From NCBI GenBank assembly GCA_021204715.1, contig JAJPYW010000003.1, positions 1 through 12,849 of the forward strand: a stretch of 12,849 nucleotides of DNA, read 5' to 3'. Shown here piece by piece: positions 1 to 6,657 of the stretch. The notes under the pieces are model-generated. The model ran no database searches. It was not told the DNA's origin and saw nothing but the letters and a program-made list of their open reading frames with translations. The position numbers were made by a program, and so were the translations under genes. Position 1 is the stretch's first letter, and the number at the start of each line of letters is the position of its first letter. The DNA comes from Prevotellaceae bacterium (GTDB lineage: Bacteria; Bacteroidota; Bacteroidia; Bacteroidales; Bacteroidaceae).

Positions 1-69
1 TCGTCCAATTGGGCAGATAAAGTATTCGCTAATTTAATTCAACCAACAGGTATATGCTATATTAAATAA
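1..69 (+). CDS. Possible C-terminal end of a + strand gene cut by the window edge
   Basis: Frame 1 from the first base is open for 22 codons and ends at TAA (67-69). It reads SSNWADKVFANLIQPTGICY followed by IK. The stretch is much more AT-rich than the other genes here. It would end 10 bp from the stop of the convergent DUF4493 gene, a normal arrangement. I do not recognise a family, and 22 open codons can occur by chance, so this may be plain intergenic DNA. Confidence 0.3.
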   Translation, partial: SSNWADKVFANLIQPTGICYIK

Positions 70-79
70 GGTGGAACAC

Positions 80-883
80 TTAGATCCATTCGGCCGGAAC
101 GACGATTTCAATGTCCTGCTCGTTCACGGTGGTGTCGATGGTAATGGAGATGCCCAAGTCGCCGCTTGAAACGTCGGGCTCGATGATGAGCTTCCAAGCC
201 TTGTTGCGCTGCAAGTTGTAGGTGCGCTCAATGGTGGAAGAGAGGTTGTCGGCCATGCGGGTGAAGTGAATGGTGGCCGTGATGTCCTCGCCCGCTTCGT
301 CCACTTTCACGTAGTAAGGGTCGGCGGCGTCTTTGTCCCAATAGATGGAGGCGCCGGTGGAGGCCACGCCGTAAACCACATAATAATCGCTGAAGTAATC
401 GGCCATGTCGTCGCTGAACTCCGTGCTTATCTTGCCGCAAGTGGGCTCGCAGGTAATCGAGATATTGCTTGTCACTTCGCCCCCGTTGATGTTGAACGGA
501 TAGGAACCTTCCACATAGAATTCCGTCGTGGCGTAATCGTGCTCCGTACCATAGAAGGCCTTGGCCGTATAGGTTCCGTTCTTCAGTTCAATGGTTTTGG
601 GAAGGTCGGCGCCTGTGTAGTCACAGGCAGTGCCGTCCATATCCGTGGCCACACCCCCCGCACTGTTCAATATCTGAACGGTGTAGTTGTCGGTATTTTC
701 ATATTCCGATTCATTGACAGCCTTGGTCAAGGCGCCAAAGTCAGCATTGGCACTTATGGAGATTTTTACGCTACCGCCGGCCCCTCCGCCCGCAAGCGCT
801 TCTTCTTGGGACGACGAACAAGCCGCCGCCAACAAGAAGAGCCCCAATAAACAGCCCATAGAAGTAAATGTCAATCTCGCCAT
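80..883 (-). CDS. DUF4493 domain lipoprotein
   Basis: Secreted lipoprotein of unknown function. From the ATG at 883 it is 267 residues: a hydrophobic signal segment (MARLTFTSMGCLLGLFLLAA) leads to a lipobox ending LAAAC, with the lipidated Cys at residue 22. The mature start, Cys-Ser-Ser-Ser-Gln-Glu-Glu, has acidic residues close to the Cys, which resembles Bacteroidetes surface-export signals (inference). A Gly/Ala linker follows. The remainder is a beta-rich DUF4493-like module: SVKISISANADF, then LPKTIELKNGTYTAKAFYG, then VTSNISITCEPTCGKI, then a FSDDMADYFSDYYVVY segment. The frame extends to a GTG at 907 (275 residues), but the ATG gives a conventional signal peptide and lies behind a good -7 element at 936-943. 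DUF4493 proteins are Bacteroidetes envelope proteins without an assigned activity. It is probably monocistronic. Confidence 0.82.
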   Translation of the reverse strand: MARLTFTSMGCLLGLFLLAAACSSSQEEALAGGGAGGSVKISISANADFGALTKAVNESEYENTDNYTVQILNSAGGVATDMDGTACDYTGADLPKTIELKNGTYTAKAFYGTEHDYATTEFYVEGSYPFNINGGEVTSNISITCEPTCGKISTEFSDDMADYFSDYYVVYGVASTGASIYWDKDAADPYYVKVDEAGEDITATIHFTRMADNLSSTIERTYNLQRNKAWKLIIEPDVSSGDLGISITIDTTVNEQDIEIVVPAEWI

Positions 884-935
884 ATTTGCTTTTTTAAATA
901 GTTTCACAAACGGGTAAATAGGTTTTTAAACCCTA

Positions 936-943
936 CAAATATA
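936..943 (-). promoter_or_regulatory. Bacteroidetes -7 promoter element for the DUF4493 gene
   Basis: The minus strand reads TATATTTG, a perfect match to the Bacteroidetes -7 consensus TAnnTTTG. It lies about 53 bp upstream of the ATG at 883, which allows a leader of roughly 45 nt. I see no TTTG at the usual -33 spacing; the nearest T-run ending in G is closer than expected. Confidence 0.5.
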
Positions 944-1001
944 TGATATTTGGACAAAAAACAGGCTGTATCGTGGTATATTTAACAAACAAATATGAAA
1001 A

Positions 1002-1027
1002 ATGGAACATCAATCGTTTTGTTCCAT
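1002..1027. repeat. Perfect 8-bp inverted repeat upstream of the DUF4493 promoter
   Basis: ATGGAACA (1002-1009) and TGTTCCAT (1020-1027) are exact inverted copies around a 10-nt spacer. The site sits about 60-90 bp upstream of the -7 element of the DUF4493 gene and downstream of the preceding minus-strand gene. It could be an operator dyad. As a terminator it would be a weak stem without a clean U-tract. Its centre-to-centre spacing of 18 bp suits a dimeric DNA-binding protein, but no regulator is identified. Confidence 0.35.
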
Positions 1028-1060
1028 GATAAAAGAGAAAAAGAAAAGGTTATTTTCTTT
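1028..1060 (-). terminator. Possible A/T-rich intrinsic terminator of the receiver/ATP-grasp gene
   Basis: On the minus strand an 8-bp stem (AAAGAAAA, loop TAACC, TTTTCTTT; 1040-1060) is followed by a U-rich run TTCTCTTTTATC (1028-1039). It lies about 75 nt past the stop codon at 1135. The stem is almost entirely A-T, so it would be a weak terminator. I saw no stronger hairpin between the two minus-strand genes. Confidence 0.35.
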
Positions 1061-1134
1061 AACGCCGATTAACATGGCAGCGGCTGCTTGACTACATAAT
1101 AAAACTGACTCTTGCACTCGGGGCAGCGGCTCCT

Positions 1135-4100
1135 TCATCCCTTAGCCACACCCTCGCCTTCCTCTCCGCCGGCCCCTTCGGGCAACAGCACCACGCCCCG
1201 CTTCTTCTTGCCGTCCATCTTGGCCACGGCGGGCGTGGCGAAGCGCACGTGGCGCAGGTAGGCACTTTCATACACGGCAGGTTGCGCGGCCAAGAAAGCC
1301 TCGTTGTACAGTCCGTCGCCCCGGAAGGCGTTGATGGTGAAGTAGCCCACGCCGAAGGAGGTAAGGTTCTGGAAGAAGTGCGTGCCTTGGCTGGGGTCCA
1401 CCCGGTAGTTGGTCAGCCCGGCCTCCACGATGATGCGCGCCGCGCTGATATTGGGCCACTTCACCGGTATGCCGAGCCAAGGATCGCTGCTGCCCCAACG
1501 CCCCGGTCCGATGAGGATATAGTTCTTCCCCTCGTCCAAGAAGCGGCGGTTCAAGCGGGCTATCTCGGTGGCGATCTCGCCGTTGTGCGAGGCGCGGTAG
1601 CCGTCGGTCTTCACATAGACCACGTCGCGCAGGTCGCCAAGGACACCGTGCCCCAAGGAGTTCTCCGAGCGCAGCAGCAACCTTTCGGCGGGTATGGCCG
1701 AGAGGTCTTCGTCGAGCACGGCGTTGCTGTCCACAATGGGACGTATCTGCAGCAAGTAGAAGGTGCCCGCCTTGTCTTTGTCGCGGCTCAAGTTGGCCGC
1801 GAACTCTATCTCCACGGGGCGCCGCATCTCCCGGGCACCATATTTCAGCACCAATTGCAGGATGTGTGCCAGCGGAAAGACGTCGTGTTGCAGAATGTTG
1901 GCGAAGGTGATTACCTTGCGTCCCCCCGGGTAGATGCCGTCGCGTATCACTTGGTCGAGCGGGTCGTAGGTCGAGGCGATGTAGGCGAGCGAGCCGTCCT
2001 TCTCGGCGTCCCTCACGTGGAGTTTGAGCAAGTTGAAGCCGTCGTCTATGGAGAAGTCCTTGCCCACGTTGCGCAAGTCCAACGCATAGAAGCGCGTCTG
2101 CGTCTCGCGCAGGGCCATCTCTAATTCGCTCGTCTGCAACACTTGGTGCGGATGCGCCGGAGAGAAGCGCAACGTAAGCCCACCGTCCACGATATACTTG
2201 CCCAAGCCCAAGGCCAAGTTCACGATGCCCTCCTCGGCCTGCTCGTCGCCTATGGGATAGTAATTGAGCGAGCGCGCCACGCCCGACATGGAAGGATAGT
2301 AGTGGTAGCCGTAGTTGTTGCCCACCACCTCTTGCAGGATGACCGCCATTTTCTCTTGGTCGATGACATGGCTCGTAGCCTGCATGTAGGCCTTGGAGTC
2401 GCGGAAGAAGACAGACGCGTACACGCCCTTGATGGCGTCGGAAAGCATGCGCAGCATCTCGTAGCGGTCGTCCAAGTAAGGTATCATGTACGTGTTGTAG
2501 ATGCCCGCGAAGGGCTGGTAGTGAGAGTCCTCCAAGAGCGAGGAAGAACGCACGGCGACGGGCGACTTCACCACGTCGAAGAAGGTGAAGAAGTCCTCCA
2601 CCAAGCGGTCGGGCAGGCGCGCGTTCAAGAAGTAGCGCAATATCACCTCGTCAGAAGAATCGGAAAGCGCCACTTGGTACAAGTTGTTGCTCTCCATGAA
2701 CTCGTCGAACACATCGGTGCACAGCACCACGGTCTTGGGGATGGCGATGCGGGCGTTCTCGAACTCGTCGAGCTCGGGGTAACGCTTCACCATGTTGTCT
2801 ATGAACGCCAATCCGCGCCCCTTGCCTCCCAAGGAGCCGTCGCCTATGCGGGCGAAGTTGGAGTAGCGGTCGAAGCGGTCGCGGCGGAAGATGGCCACCA
2901 CCCCTTGGTTCTTCATCTTGCGGTACTTGACGATCGACTCGAAGATGATGCGCCGGTGCGCGTCCACGTCCTGCAGGCTGTTCCACGTAATTGATTTGAG
3001 GAACTCCGCCACGGGGAACATGGCGCGCGAGTTCAGCCAGCGGCTCACGTGGTTGCGGCGTATGTGGTAGAGGAACGACTCGGCGGGCACGGCAAAAAGA
3101 ATGTTCTGCAGCTCCTTCAAGTTCTTCACGCGGGCAATCTCTTCCATCGTGTCCGGGTTGCGGAAGATGAAGTCGCCGAAGCCGAAGTTGTCGGACACCA
3201 CGCGGCGCAAGTCCACGTCCACCTTCTTGGAGTTCTTGTCGATGAAAGCGGCCTCGAACTTGGATGCGTAAACCATGTTCTCCGTCTCGCTCGACTGGAT
3301 GATGAGTGGCACGAAGGGGTCCTGCTCGCGTATGGTGGCCGACAGCTTGATGCCCGCGAGTGGATCTTTGGCACCCCCGTCTTCAAGGGGGAAGCGCACG
3401 TCAGTAATCACCCCCAAAATATTGTTCTTGTACTTGGTGTAGATGTCGATGGCCTCACGGTAAGTGCGCGCCAGCACGATCTTGGGACGCCCGCGCATGC
3501 GCAGCGTGCGCTGGTGGGCGTTGAGCGCCTCGGTAGAGAACTCTTGGCTCTGCTTCAAGACGAACTTGTAGAGGTTGGGCAGCAAGGAGGAGTAGAAGCG
3601 GATGCTGTCTTCCACAAGCAGGATGGTCTGCACGCCCACTTCGCCCACGTCGTGTTCCAAGTTCATCTTGTCCTCGATGAGCTTGATGATAGACACTAAA
3701 AGGTCGGTGTTGCCAAGCCAGCAGAACACGTTCTCGAAGGGGCTCAAGTCCTCGTTGGCGATGCGCCGGGTAATGCCGTGGCTGAACGGCGTCAATATCA
3801 CCATGGGTATCTGCCGGTGGCCGTTCTTGATGCGGCGGGCCAAGTCGAAGCCCTCGTCCTCGCCCGTGCCGGGCATGCAGATGATAAGGTCGTAAGGGGT
3901 GTGGCGCAGCTCGGCCACAGCCTCCTCGTAGGTGGACACTTGCGTGAAGCAGGGCGGATAGCGCAGGGAGAGCGACGTGTATTCGTTGAATATCTTCTCG
4001 TCGATGCGGCCGTCTTCCTCGAGCATGAAGGCGTCGTAAGGGTTGGCAATGAGCAAGACGTTGAAGATGCGCCTGGTCATCAAGTTGGTGAACTGCGTCT

Positions 4101-4140
4101 CCCGGAAATAGAGCTGGTTTAATTTATACTTGCTGAGCAT
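1135..4140 (-). CDS. Tandem receiver-domain protein with PPDK/PEP-synthase-type ATP-binding domain
   Basis: A 1001-residue soluble protein with no signal peptide or membrane segment. Residues about 26-158 form a receiver-like fold with a lost phosphorylation site: in the strand YDLIICM the acceptor position is Met89, while ILT (115-117) is kept. Residues about 171-320 form a second receiver with the key residues present: Glu177/Asp178 in LLVEDS, acceptor Asp247 in ITDVRFP, Ser283/284, and Lys302 in IDKNS. Residues about 430-802 match the PPDK N-terminal ATP-grasp domain: GDGSLGGKGRGL (433-444), VAVRSSSLLEDS (528-539), and FYLLQIRPI (794-802), the usual end of that domain. The last 200 residues carry GPGRWGSSDPWLGIPVKW (878-895). 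The phosphohistidine swivel domain and the PEP/pyruvate barrel of true PEP synthase are absent, so PEP synthesis is unlikely. It may be a phosphotransferase or ATP-dependent regulator controlled by phosphorylation; the substrate is unknown. Start: ATG at 4140, 26-33 nt behind a -7 element; Met21 is a less likely alternative. Confidence 0.85.
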   Translation of the reverse strand: MLSKYKLNQLYFRETQFTNLMTRRIFNVLLIANPYDAFMLEEDGRIDEKIFNEYTSLSLRYPPCFTQVSTYEEAVAELRHTPYDLIICMPGTGEDEGFDLARRIKNGHRQIPMVILTPFSHGITRRIANEDLSPFENVFCWLGNTDLLVSIIKLIEDKMNLEHDVGEVGVQTILLVEDSIRFYSSLLPNLYKFVLKQSQEFSTEALNAHQRTLRMRGRPKIVLARTYREAIDIYTKYKNNILGVITDVRFPLEDGGAKDPLAGIKLSATIREQDPFVPLIIQSSETENMVYASKFEAAFIDKNSKKVDVDLRRVVSDNFGFGDFIFRNPDTMEEIARVKNLKELQNILFAVPAESFLYHIRRNHVSRWLNSRAMFPVAEFLKSITWNSLQDVDAHRRIIFESIVKYRKMKNQGVVAIFRRDRFDRYSNFARIGDGSLGGKGRGLAFIDNMVKRYPELDEFENARIAIPKTVVLCTDVFDEFMESNNLYQVALSDSSDEVILRYFLNARLPDRLVEDFFTFFDVVKSPVAVRSSSLLEDSHYQPFAGIYNTYMIPYLDDRYEMLRMLSDAIKGVYASVFFRDSKAYMQATSHVIDQEKMAVILQEVVGNNYGYHYYPSMSGVARSLNYYPIGDEQAEEGIVNLALGLGKYIVDGGLTLRFSPAHPHQVLQTSELEMALRETQTRFYALDLRNVGKDFSIDDGFNLLKLHVRDAEKDGSLAYIASTYDPLDQVIRDGIYPGGRKVITFANILQHDVFPLAHILQLVLKYGAREMRRPVEIEFAANLSRDKDKAGTFYLLQIRPIVDSNAVLDEDLSAIPAERLLLRSENSLGHGVLGDLRDVVYVKTDGYRASHNGEIATEIARLNRRFLDEGKNYILIGPGRWGSSDPWLGIPVKWPNISAARIIVEAGLTNYRVDPSQGTHFFQNLTSFGVGYFTINAFRGDGLYNEAFLAAQPAVYESAYLRHVRFATPAVAKMDGKKKRGVVLLPEGAGGEEGEGVAKG

Positions 4141-4172
4141 CGTTACAGTAGCTGCTTGGTGTTATCTGCCGG

Positions 4173-4180
4173 CAAATATA
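4173..4180 (-). promoter_or_regulatory. Bacteroidetes -7 promoter element for the receiver/ATP-grasp gene
   Basis: The minus strand reads TATATTTG, a perfect TAnnTTTG match. It lies 33 bp upstream of the ATG at 4140, giving a leader of about 25 nt. No TTTG sits at the usual -33 distance, although a TTGACA lies about 30 nt further upstream on the minus strand. The short leader supports the ATG at 4140 over the internal Met21. Confidence 0.6.
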
Positions 4181-4242
4181 CAACAAAATACGGTTATCGG
4201 CAGCTGTCAAGGGGCGCGATTGTATAAAAGATACAAGGAGAC

Positions 4243-4380
4243 AAAAGAGGAGGAAAGGGGAAGAGAGAGGAAAGAAGAAGGGGGAGGGATATAAAAGAGG
4301 TAGACAGCGGCAGGTAAGAAAGCAGGCTTTGACAGGTAAAAGATAAAGGTCGAGGAAGAGAAAAGAGGTAGGAAGAGAGA
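4243..4380 (+). repeat. Purine-rich tract with a 47-nt uninterrupted purine run
   Basis: Positions 4243-4289 are purine only on the + strand. The strand bias then continues with scattered interruptions to about 4380, including a 17-nt purine run at 4352-4368. It contains G-runs such as GGGGGAGGG (4280-4288). Such asymmetric tracts can form triplex or stiff DNA. The run lies between the two divergent promoters, nearer the minus-strand gene. Confidence 0.7.
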
Positions 4381-4466
4381 TATAAAACAAGCCTCCCACA
4401 ACACCCAACCACAGCGTCGGCCGACAACACACAAGAGAAGCTGAAACCTATATCAAAAAGAAGCAG

Positions 4467-4548
4467 GTAGCTACACACGGGAGTAGCACGCTACTACACC
4501 AAGGAGTAGCAAGCGGCTACACCAAGGAGTAGCAAACTACAACTCCAA
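4467..4548 (+). repeat. 23-bp degenerate tandem repeat with conserved GTAG...CTAC hairpins
   Basis: Three consecutive 23-bp units start at 4480, 4503 and 4526, each opening GGAGTAGCA; a fourth start, GGAGTTTTA, follows at 4549. Each unit can fold as a small hairpin: GTAG-CACG-CTAC (4483-4494), GTAGC-AAGCG-GCTAC (4506-4520) and GTAG-CAAA-CTAC (4529-4540). A further palindrome, GTAGCTAC, precedes them at 4467-4474. The arms are kept while the loops differ, which suggests that the pairing matters. AACTCC-AA-GGAGTT spans the end of the array. Confidence 0.75.
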
Positions 4549-4600
4549 GGAGTTTTAAGCACACCCATGCAAGCCTCCGATGAAACACATCCCGTCTTCT

Positions 4601-4674
4601 GCAAGAAAAAAGTCCGTGCTGCGGCAAGAAAAAAGTCCGTGCTGCGGCAAGAAAAAAGTCCGTGCTGCGGCAAG
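4601..4674 (+). repeat. Perfect 23-bp tandem repeat, 3.2 copies
   Basis: Units at 4601-4623, 4624-4646 and 4647-4669 are identical over all 23 bases (each opens GCAAGAAAAAAGTCC and ends GTGCTGCG), followed by a 5-bp partial copy. Perfect identity points to recent duplication or slippage. It has the same period as the array 50 bp upstream but a different sequence. There are no spacers, so it is not a CRISPR. It lies about 150-230 bp upstream of the operon's -7 element. Confidence 0.9.
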
Positions 4675-4747
4675 CGACCCAACGAGTTACTGTATTCTTC
4701 CCGGAAAAAGGAGTTTTTGCGCCTTACGATACAAAAAACCATGGTGT

Positions 4748-4777
4748 ATGTTACAAATAGGGGCAAAGATGTAACAA
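4748..4777 (+). promoter_or_regulatory. Possible operator upstream of the xylan operon
   Basis: TGTTACA (4749-4755) and TGTAACA (4770-4776) are exact inverted copies. Read the other way, ATGTTACAA and ATGTAACAA are near-direct repeats. The spacing is 21 bp, two helical turns, so a dimer would meet both half-sites on one face. The site ends about 50 bp upstream of the -7 element at 4828, a usual place for an activator. Xylan clusters in Bacteroidetes are often activated by hybrid two-component regulators such as XynR, but none is encoded here, so the link is inference. Confidence 0.35.
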
Positions 4778-4827
4778 GGGAAAAGTTATCTGTAATATTT
4801 GGAGGGGCTTTTCTGCCGCAAACGGCT

Positions 4828-4835
4828 TATCTTTG
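4828..4835 (+). promoter_or_regulatory. Bacteroidetes -7 promoter element for the xylan operon
   Basis: TATCTTTG matches TAnnTTTG exactly and lies 66 bp upstream of the esterase ATG, predicting a leader of about 60 nt. A TTTG occurs at 4798-4801, but at 26 bp it is further than the usual spacing of about 19, so the -33 element is weak. That would suit a promoter needing an activator. No TAnnTTTG was seen in the three long gaps inside the operon, which supports one transcript for all five genes. Confidence 0.5.
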
Positions 4836-4901
4836 TAAAAATATTGTTACTGTCCTTCAAGCGCGGCTACTGTATCGATTCACATAAAAAGAAGATATAA
4901 T

Positions 4902-6521
4902 ATGAAACTACACGCAATGATTGTATGGGCGGCCGCCGGGCTACTACTCGCCGCGGCTGCACACATGGAGGCGAAGGTAAAGCTGCCTTCGCCGGTGGCA
5001 GACGGCATGGTGCTGCAGCGCGGCAGGCCTGTGCAGATTTGGGGCCTGGCCGACGCGGGTGAGGCTGTCACGGTAAAGCTCGACATGAAGAAGGCCAAGG
5101 CCTGCTCCACCGTGGCCGACGACGCGGGCAGGTGGTGCGTCACGCTGCCTGCCATGCAAGCGGGCGGGCCTTACCGCCTGCAGGTGAACGACATCGAGAT
5201 TGCCGACGTGCTGGTGGGCGACGTGTGGCTCTGCTCGGGCCAGTCGAACATGGAGCTGCCCGTAAGCCGGGTGACAGACAAGTTTGCCCGGGAGATTGCC
5301 TCGTATGAGAACGACAAGATACGCCAGTTCACCGTGCCCAAGGTACTCGACTTCCACGCCCCGCAAGAAACGCTTCCTGCGGCCGCTTGGAAACCGTGCA
5401 CGCAGGAGAACGTGATGTCGTTCTCGGCCCTCGCCTACTTCTTCGCCCGCGAAGCCTACGAGAAGACGGGGGTGCCCATAGGCCTTGTGAACGCCAGCTG
5501 GGGCGGCACGCCCGTGGAGGCTTGGATAAGCGAGGAGGGGCTGCAGCCGTTTCCGCTCTACTTGAACGACAAGCGCATCTACGAGGACGACGGCTACTTG
5601 GAACATATCCGCCGCATGGAAGGCGAGAGCTTCATGCGCTGGAACAAGGCCTTGTATGAAGGCGACGCCGGGCTGCACGAGGCCACGCCGTGGTATGCCG
5701 CGGAGTATGACGACAGCGCGTGGACAGAGGTAGACATGTTCGACACCGCTTGGGGCAACAACGGGCTGAACCCCGTGGGTGGCTCGCACTGGCTGCGCAA
5801 GGTGGTGGAAGTGCCGGGTGAATGGGACGGGCAGGAGGCCGTGCTGCGCATGGGCTGCATCGTCGACGCCGACTCGGTGTATGTGAACGGTGTCTTCGTG
5901 GGCAACACCACCTACCAGTATCCGCCGCGCATCTACAAGATCCCCGCCGGGGTGCTCAAAGGGGGAAGCAACAGCGTGACCGTGCGCATTGTCAGCAACG
6001 GCGGGCAGCCCGGCTTCGTGCGCGAGAAGCCTTACAAGATTATCTGCGGCGGCGGCGAGGTCGGCTTGGAGGGGAAATGGAAGTACCACGTGGGCGCGCC
6101 CATGCAAGCCGCTCCCGCCTCGACCTTCTTGTGCTACAAGCCGGTGTGCCTCTACAACGCCATGATTGCCCCGCTTGCCCACTGCACGTTCAAGGGGGTG
6201 ATATGGTACCAAGGGGAATCGAACGTGGAGCGGCGCAACGAGTATGCCGACCTGCTCACGGCCATGATTGCCGACTGGCGGCGCACGTTTGGCGATGCCT
6301 CTCTGCCTTTCTACATCATGGAGCTGGCCGACTTTCTTCCCAAGGACGACCTCGAGGGACGCCGGGCTTGGGCCGAGATGCGCGAAGAGCAAGCGAAAGC
6401 CGCGCAGAGGAACGAGCACGCCACGCTCATCCCCAACGCCGACTTGGGCGAGTGGAACGACATACATCCGCTCGACAAGCTCACGCCGGCCAAGCGCGTT
6501 GTGGAGGCGGCTTATCAGTGA
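4902..6521 (+). CDS. Sialate O-acetylesterase-family (SGNH) carbohydrate esterase
   Basis: A 539-residue exported esterase. In a xylan operon it probably removes acetyl groups from xylan or xylo-oligosaccharides rather than from sialic acid (inference). The N-terminus (about 1-24, AAAGLLLAAAAHMEA) is a signal peptide. Motifs of the family: GDVWLCSGQSNMELP (106-120) with nucleophile Ser115; GLVNASWGGTPVEAWIS (194-210); GVIWYQGESN (432-441); and GEWNDIHP (516-523) with the catalytic Asp520/His522 pair. Residues about 265-380 form an inserted beta-sandwich resembling a GH2-type sugar-binding jelly roll (WLRKVVEVP, VDADSVYVNGVFVGNT). Odd point: the protein stops 17 residues after His522. Many Bacteroidetes homologues continue for about 100 more residues, so the usual C-terminal beta domain is missing. 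The SGNH catalytic residues are complete. First gene of the operon, 136 bp before the symporter. It resembles the role of XynE in Prevotella. Confidence 0.88.
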   Translation: MKLHAMIVWAAAGLLLAAAAHMEAKVKLPSPVADGMVLQRGRPVQIWGLADAGEAVTVKLDMKKAKACSTVADDAGRWCVTLPAMQAGGPYRLQVNDIEIADVLVGDVWLCSGQSNMELPVSRVTDKFAREIASYENDKIRQFTVPKVLDFHAPQETLPAAAWKPCTQENVMSFSALAYFFAREAYEKTGVPIGLVNASWGGTPVEAWISEEGLQPFPLYLNDKRIYEDDGYLEHIRRMEGESFMRWNKALYEGDAGLHEATPWYAAEYDDSAWTEVDMFDTAWGNNGLNPVGGSHWLRKVVEVPGEWDGQEAVLRMGCIVDADSVYVNGVFVGNTTYQYPPRIYKIPAGVLKGGSNSVTVRIVSNGGQPGFVREKPYKIICGGGEVGLEGKWKYHVGAPMQAAPASTFLCYKPVCLYNAMIAPLAHCTFKGVIWYQGESNVERRNEYADLLTAMIADWRRTFGDASLPFYIMELADFLPKDDLEGRRAWAEMREEQAKAAQRNEHATLIPNADLGEWNDIHPLDKLTPAKRVVEAAYQ

Positions 6522-6530
6522 ACATGCACA

Positions 6531-6645
6531 GACATCTTATAAGTATCGGCAATGACGTTTTATATGTACCGGCAATGACGTTTTATAAGCATCAGAAGAG
6601 ACATCTTATCAGCATCAGCATCAACATTTTACCGGCATCAACATC
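6531..6645 (+). repeat. Intergenic array of five 23-bp units (esterase-symporter gap)
   Basis: Five contiguous 23-bp units start at 6531, 6554, 6577, 6600 and 6623 and fill nearly all of the gap to the symporter ATG at 6658. Units 1 and 2 differ at 4 of 23 positions; later units drift further. Each unit has an AT-rich half opening GACATCTTAT or GACGTTTTAT, then a half such as AAGTATCGGC, TGTACCGGC or AAGCATCAG. CTTATCAG, the sequence of the last codons of the esterase (6511-6518), recurs in unit 4 (6605-6612), so the array may reach into the gene end. No promoter or terminator is seen in it. Confidence 0.85.
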
Positions 6646-6657
6646 AACCCTGAGGAT

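Larger units (their letters stand above)
4141..4901. other. 761-bp divergent intergenic region
   Basis: This spacer separates the minus-strand receiver/ATP-grasp gene from the + strand xylan operon. In order it holds: a -7 element for the minus gene (4173-4180), a purine-rich tract (4243-4380), four GTAG...CTAC hairpin words and a 23-bp tandem array (4467-4548), a second and near-perfect 23-bp array (4601-4674), a possible operator (4749-4776), and a -7 element for the operon (4828-4835). The open frames crossing it have biased composition (Phe/Leu/Ser/Pro on the minus strand, Lys/Arg on the plus strand) that follows from the purine tract and repeats. I find no credible gene in it. Confidence 0.75.

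Noticed and set aside
1076..1131. Direct repeat GGCAGCGGCT (1076-1085 and 1122-1131)
   Set aside because: Two copies of a 10-bp word in a short gap, with no target duplication, terminator tail or further copies. GCAGCGGCTGC is palindromic around one base and cannot form a normal loop. It may be chance.
1249..2994. Two + strand frames of about 290 codons opposite the receiver/ATP-grasp gene
   Set aside because: Composition is typical of an antisense frame (Val/His/Arg/Gly), with no recognisable domain, while the minus strand encodes clear receiver and ATP-grasp motifs.
4124..4478. Hydrophobic small proteins on the minus strand (about 75-102 residues)
   Set aside because: Their Phe/Leu/Ser/Pro content is a direct result of the polypyrimidine strand. 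All three frames look alike, which coding DNA would not.
4601..4674. CRISPR array
   Set aside because: The 23-bp units are directly adjacent, with no unique spacers, and no cas genes are in the window. The same applies to the arrays inside the operon.
4944..6467. 507-codon open frame on the minus strand
   Set aside because: It lies opposite the esterase gene, is rich in His/Arg/Val/Gly as expected for an antisense frame of GC-rich DNA, and shows no family motif. The esterase motifs on the + strand are clear.
6522..6657. Frameshifted remainder of the esterase after 6521
   Set aside because: The gap is fully accounted for by 23-bp repeats and encodes nothing like the missing C-terminal beta domain in any frame.
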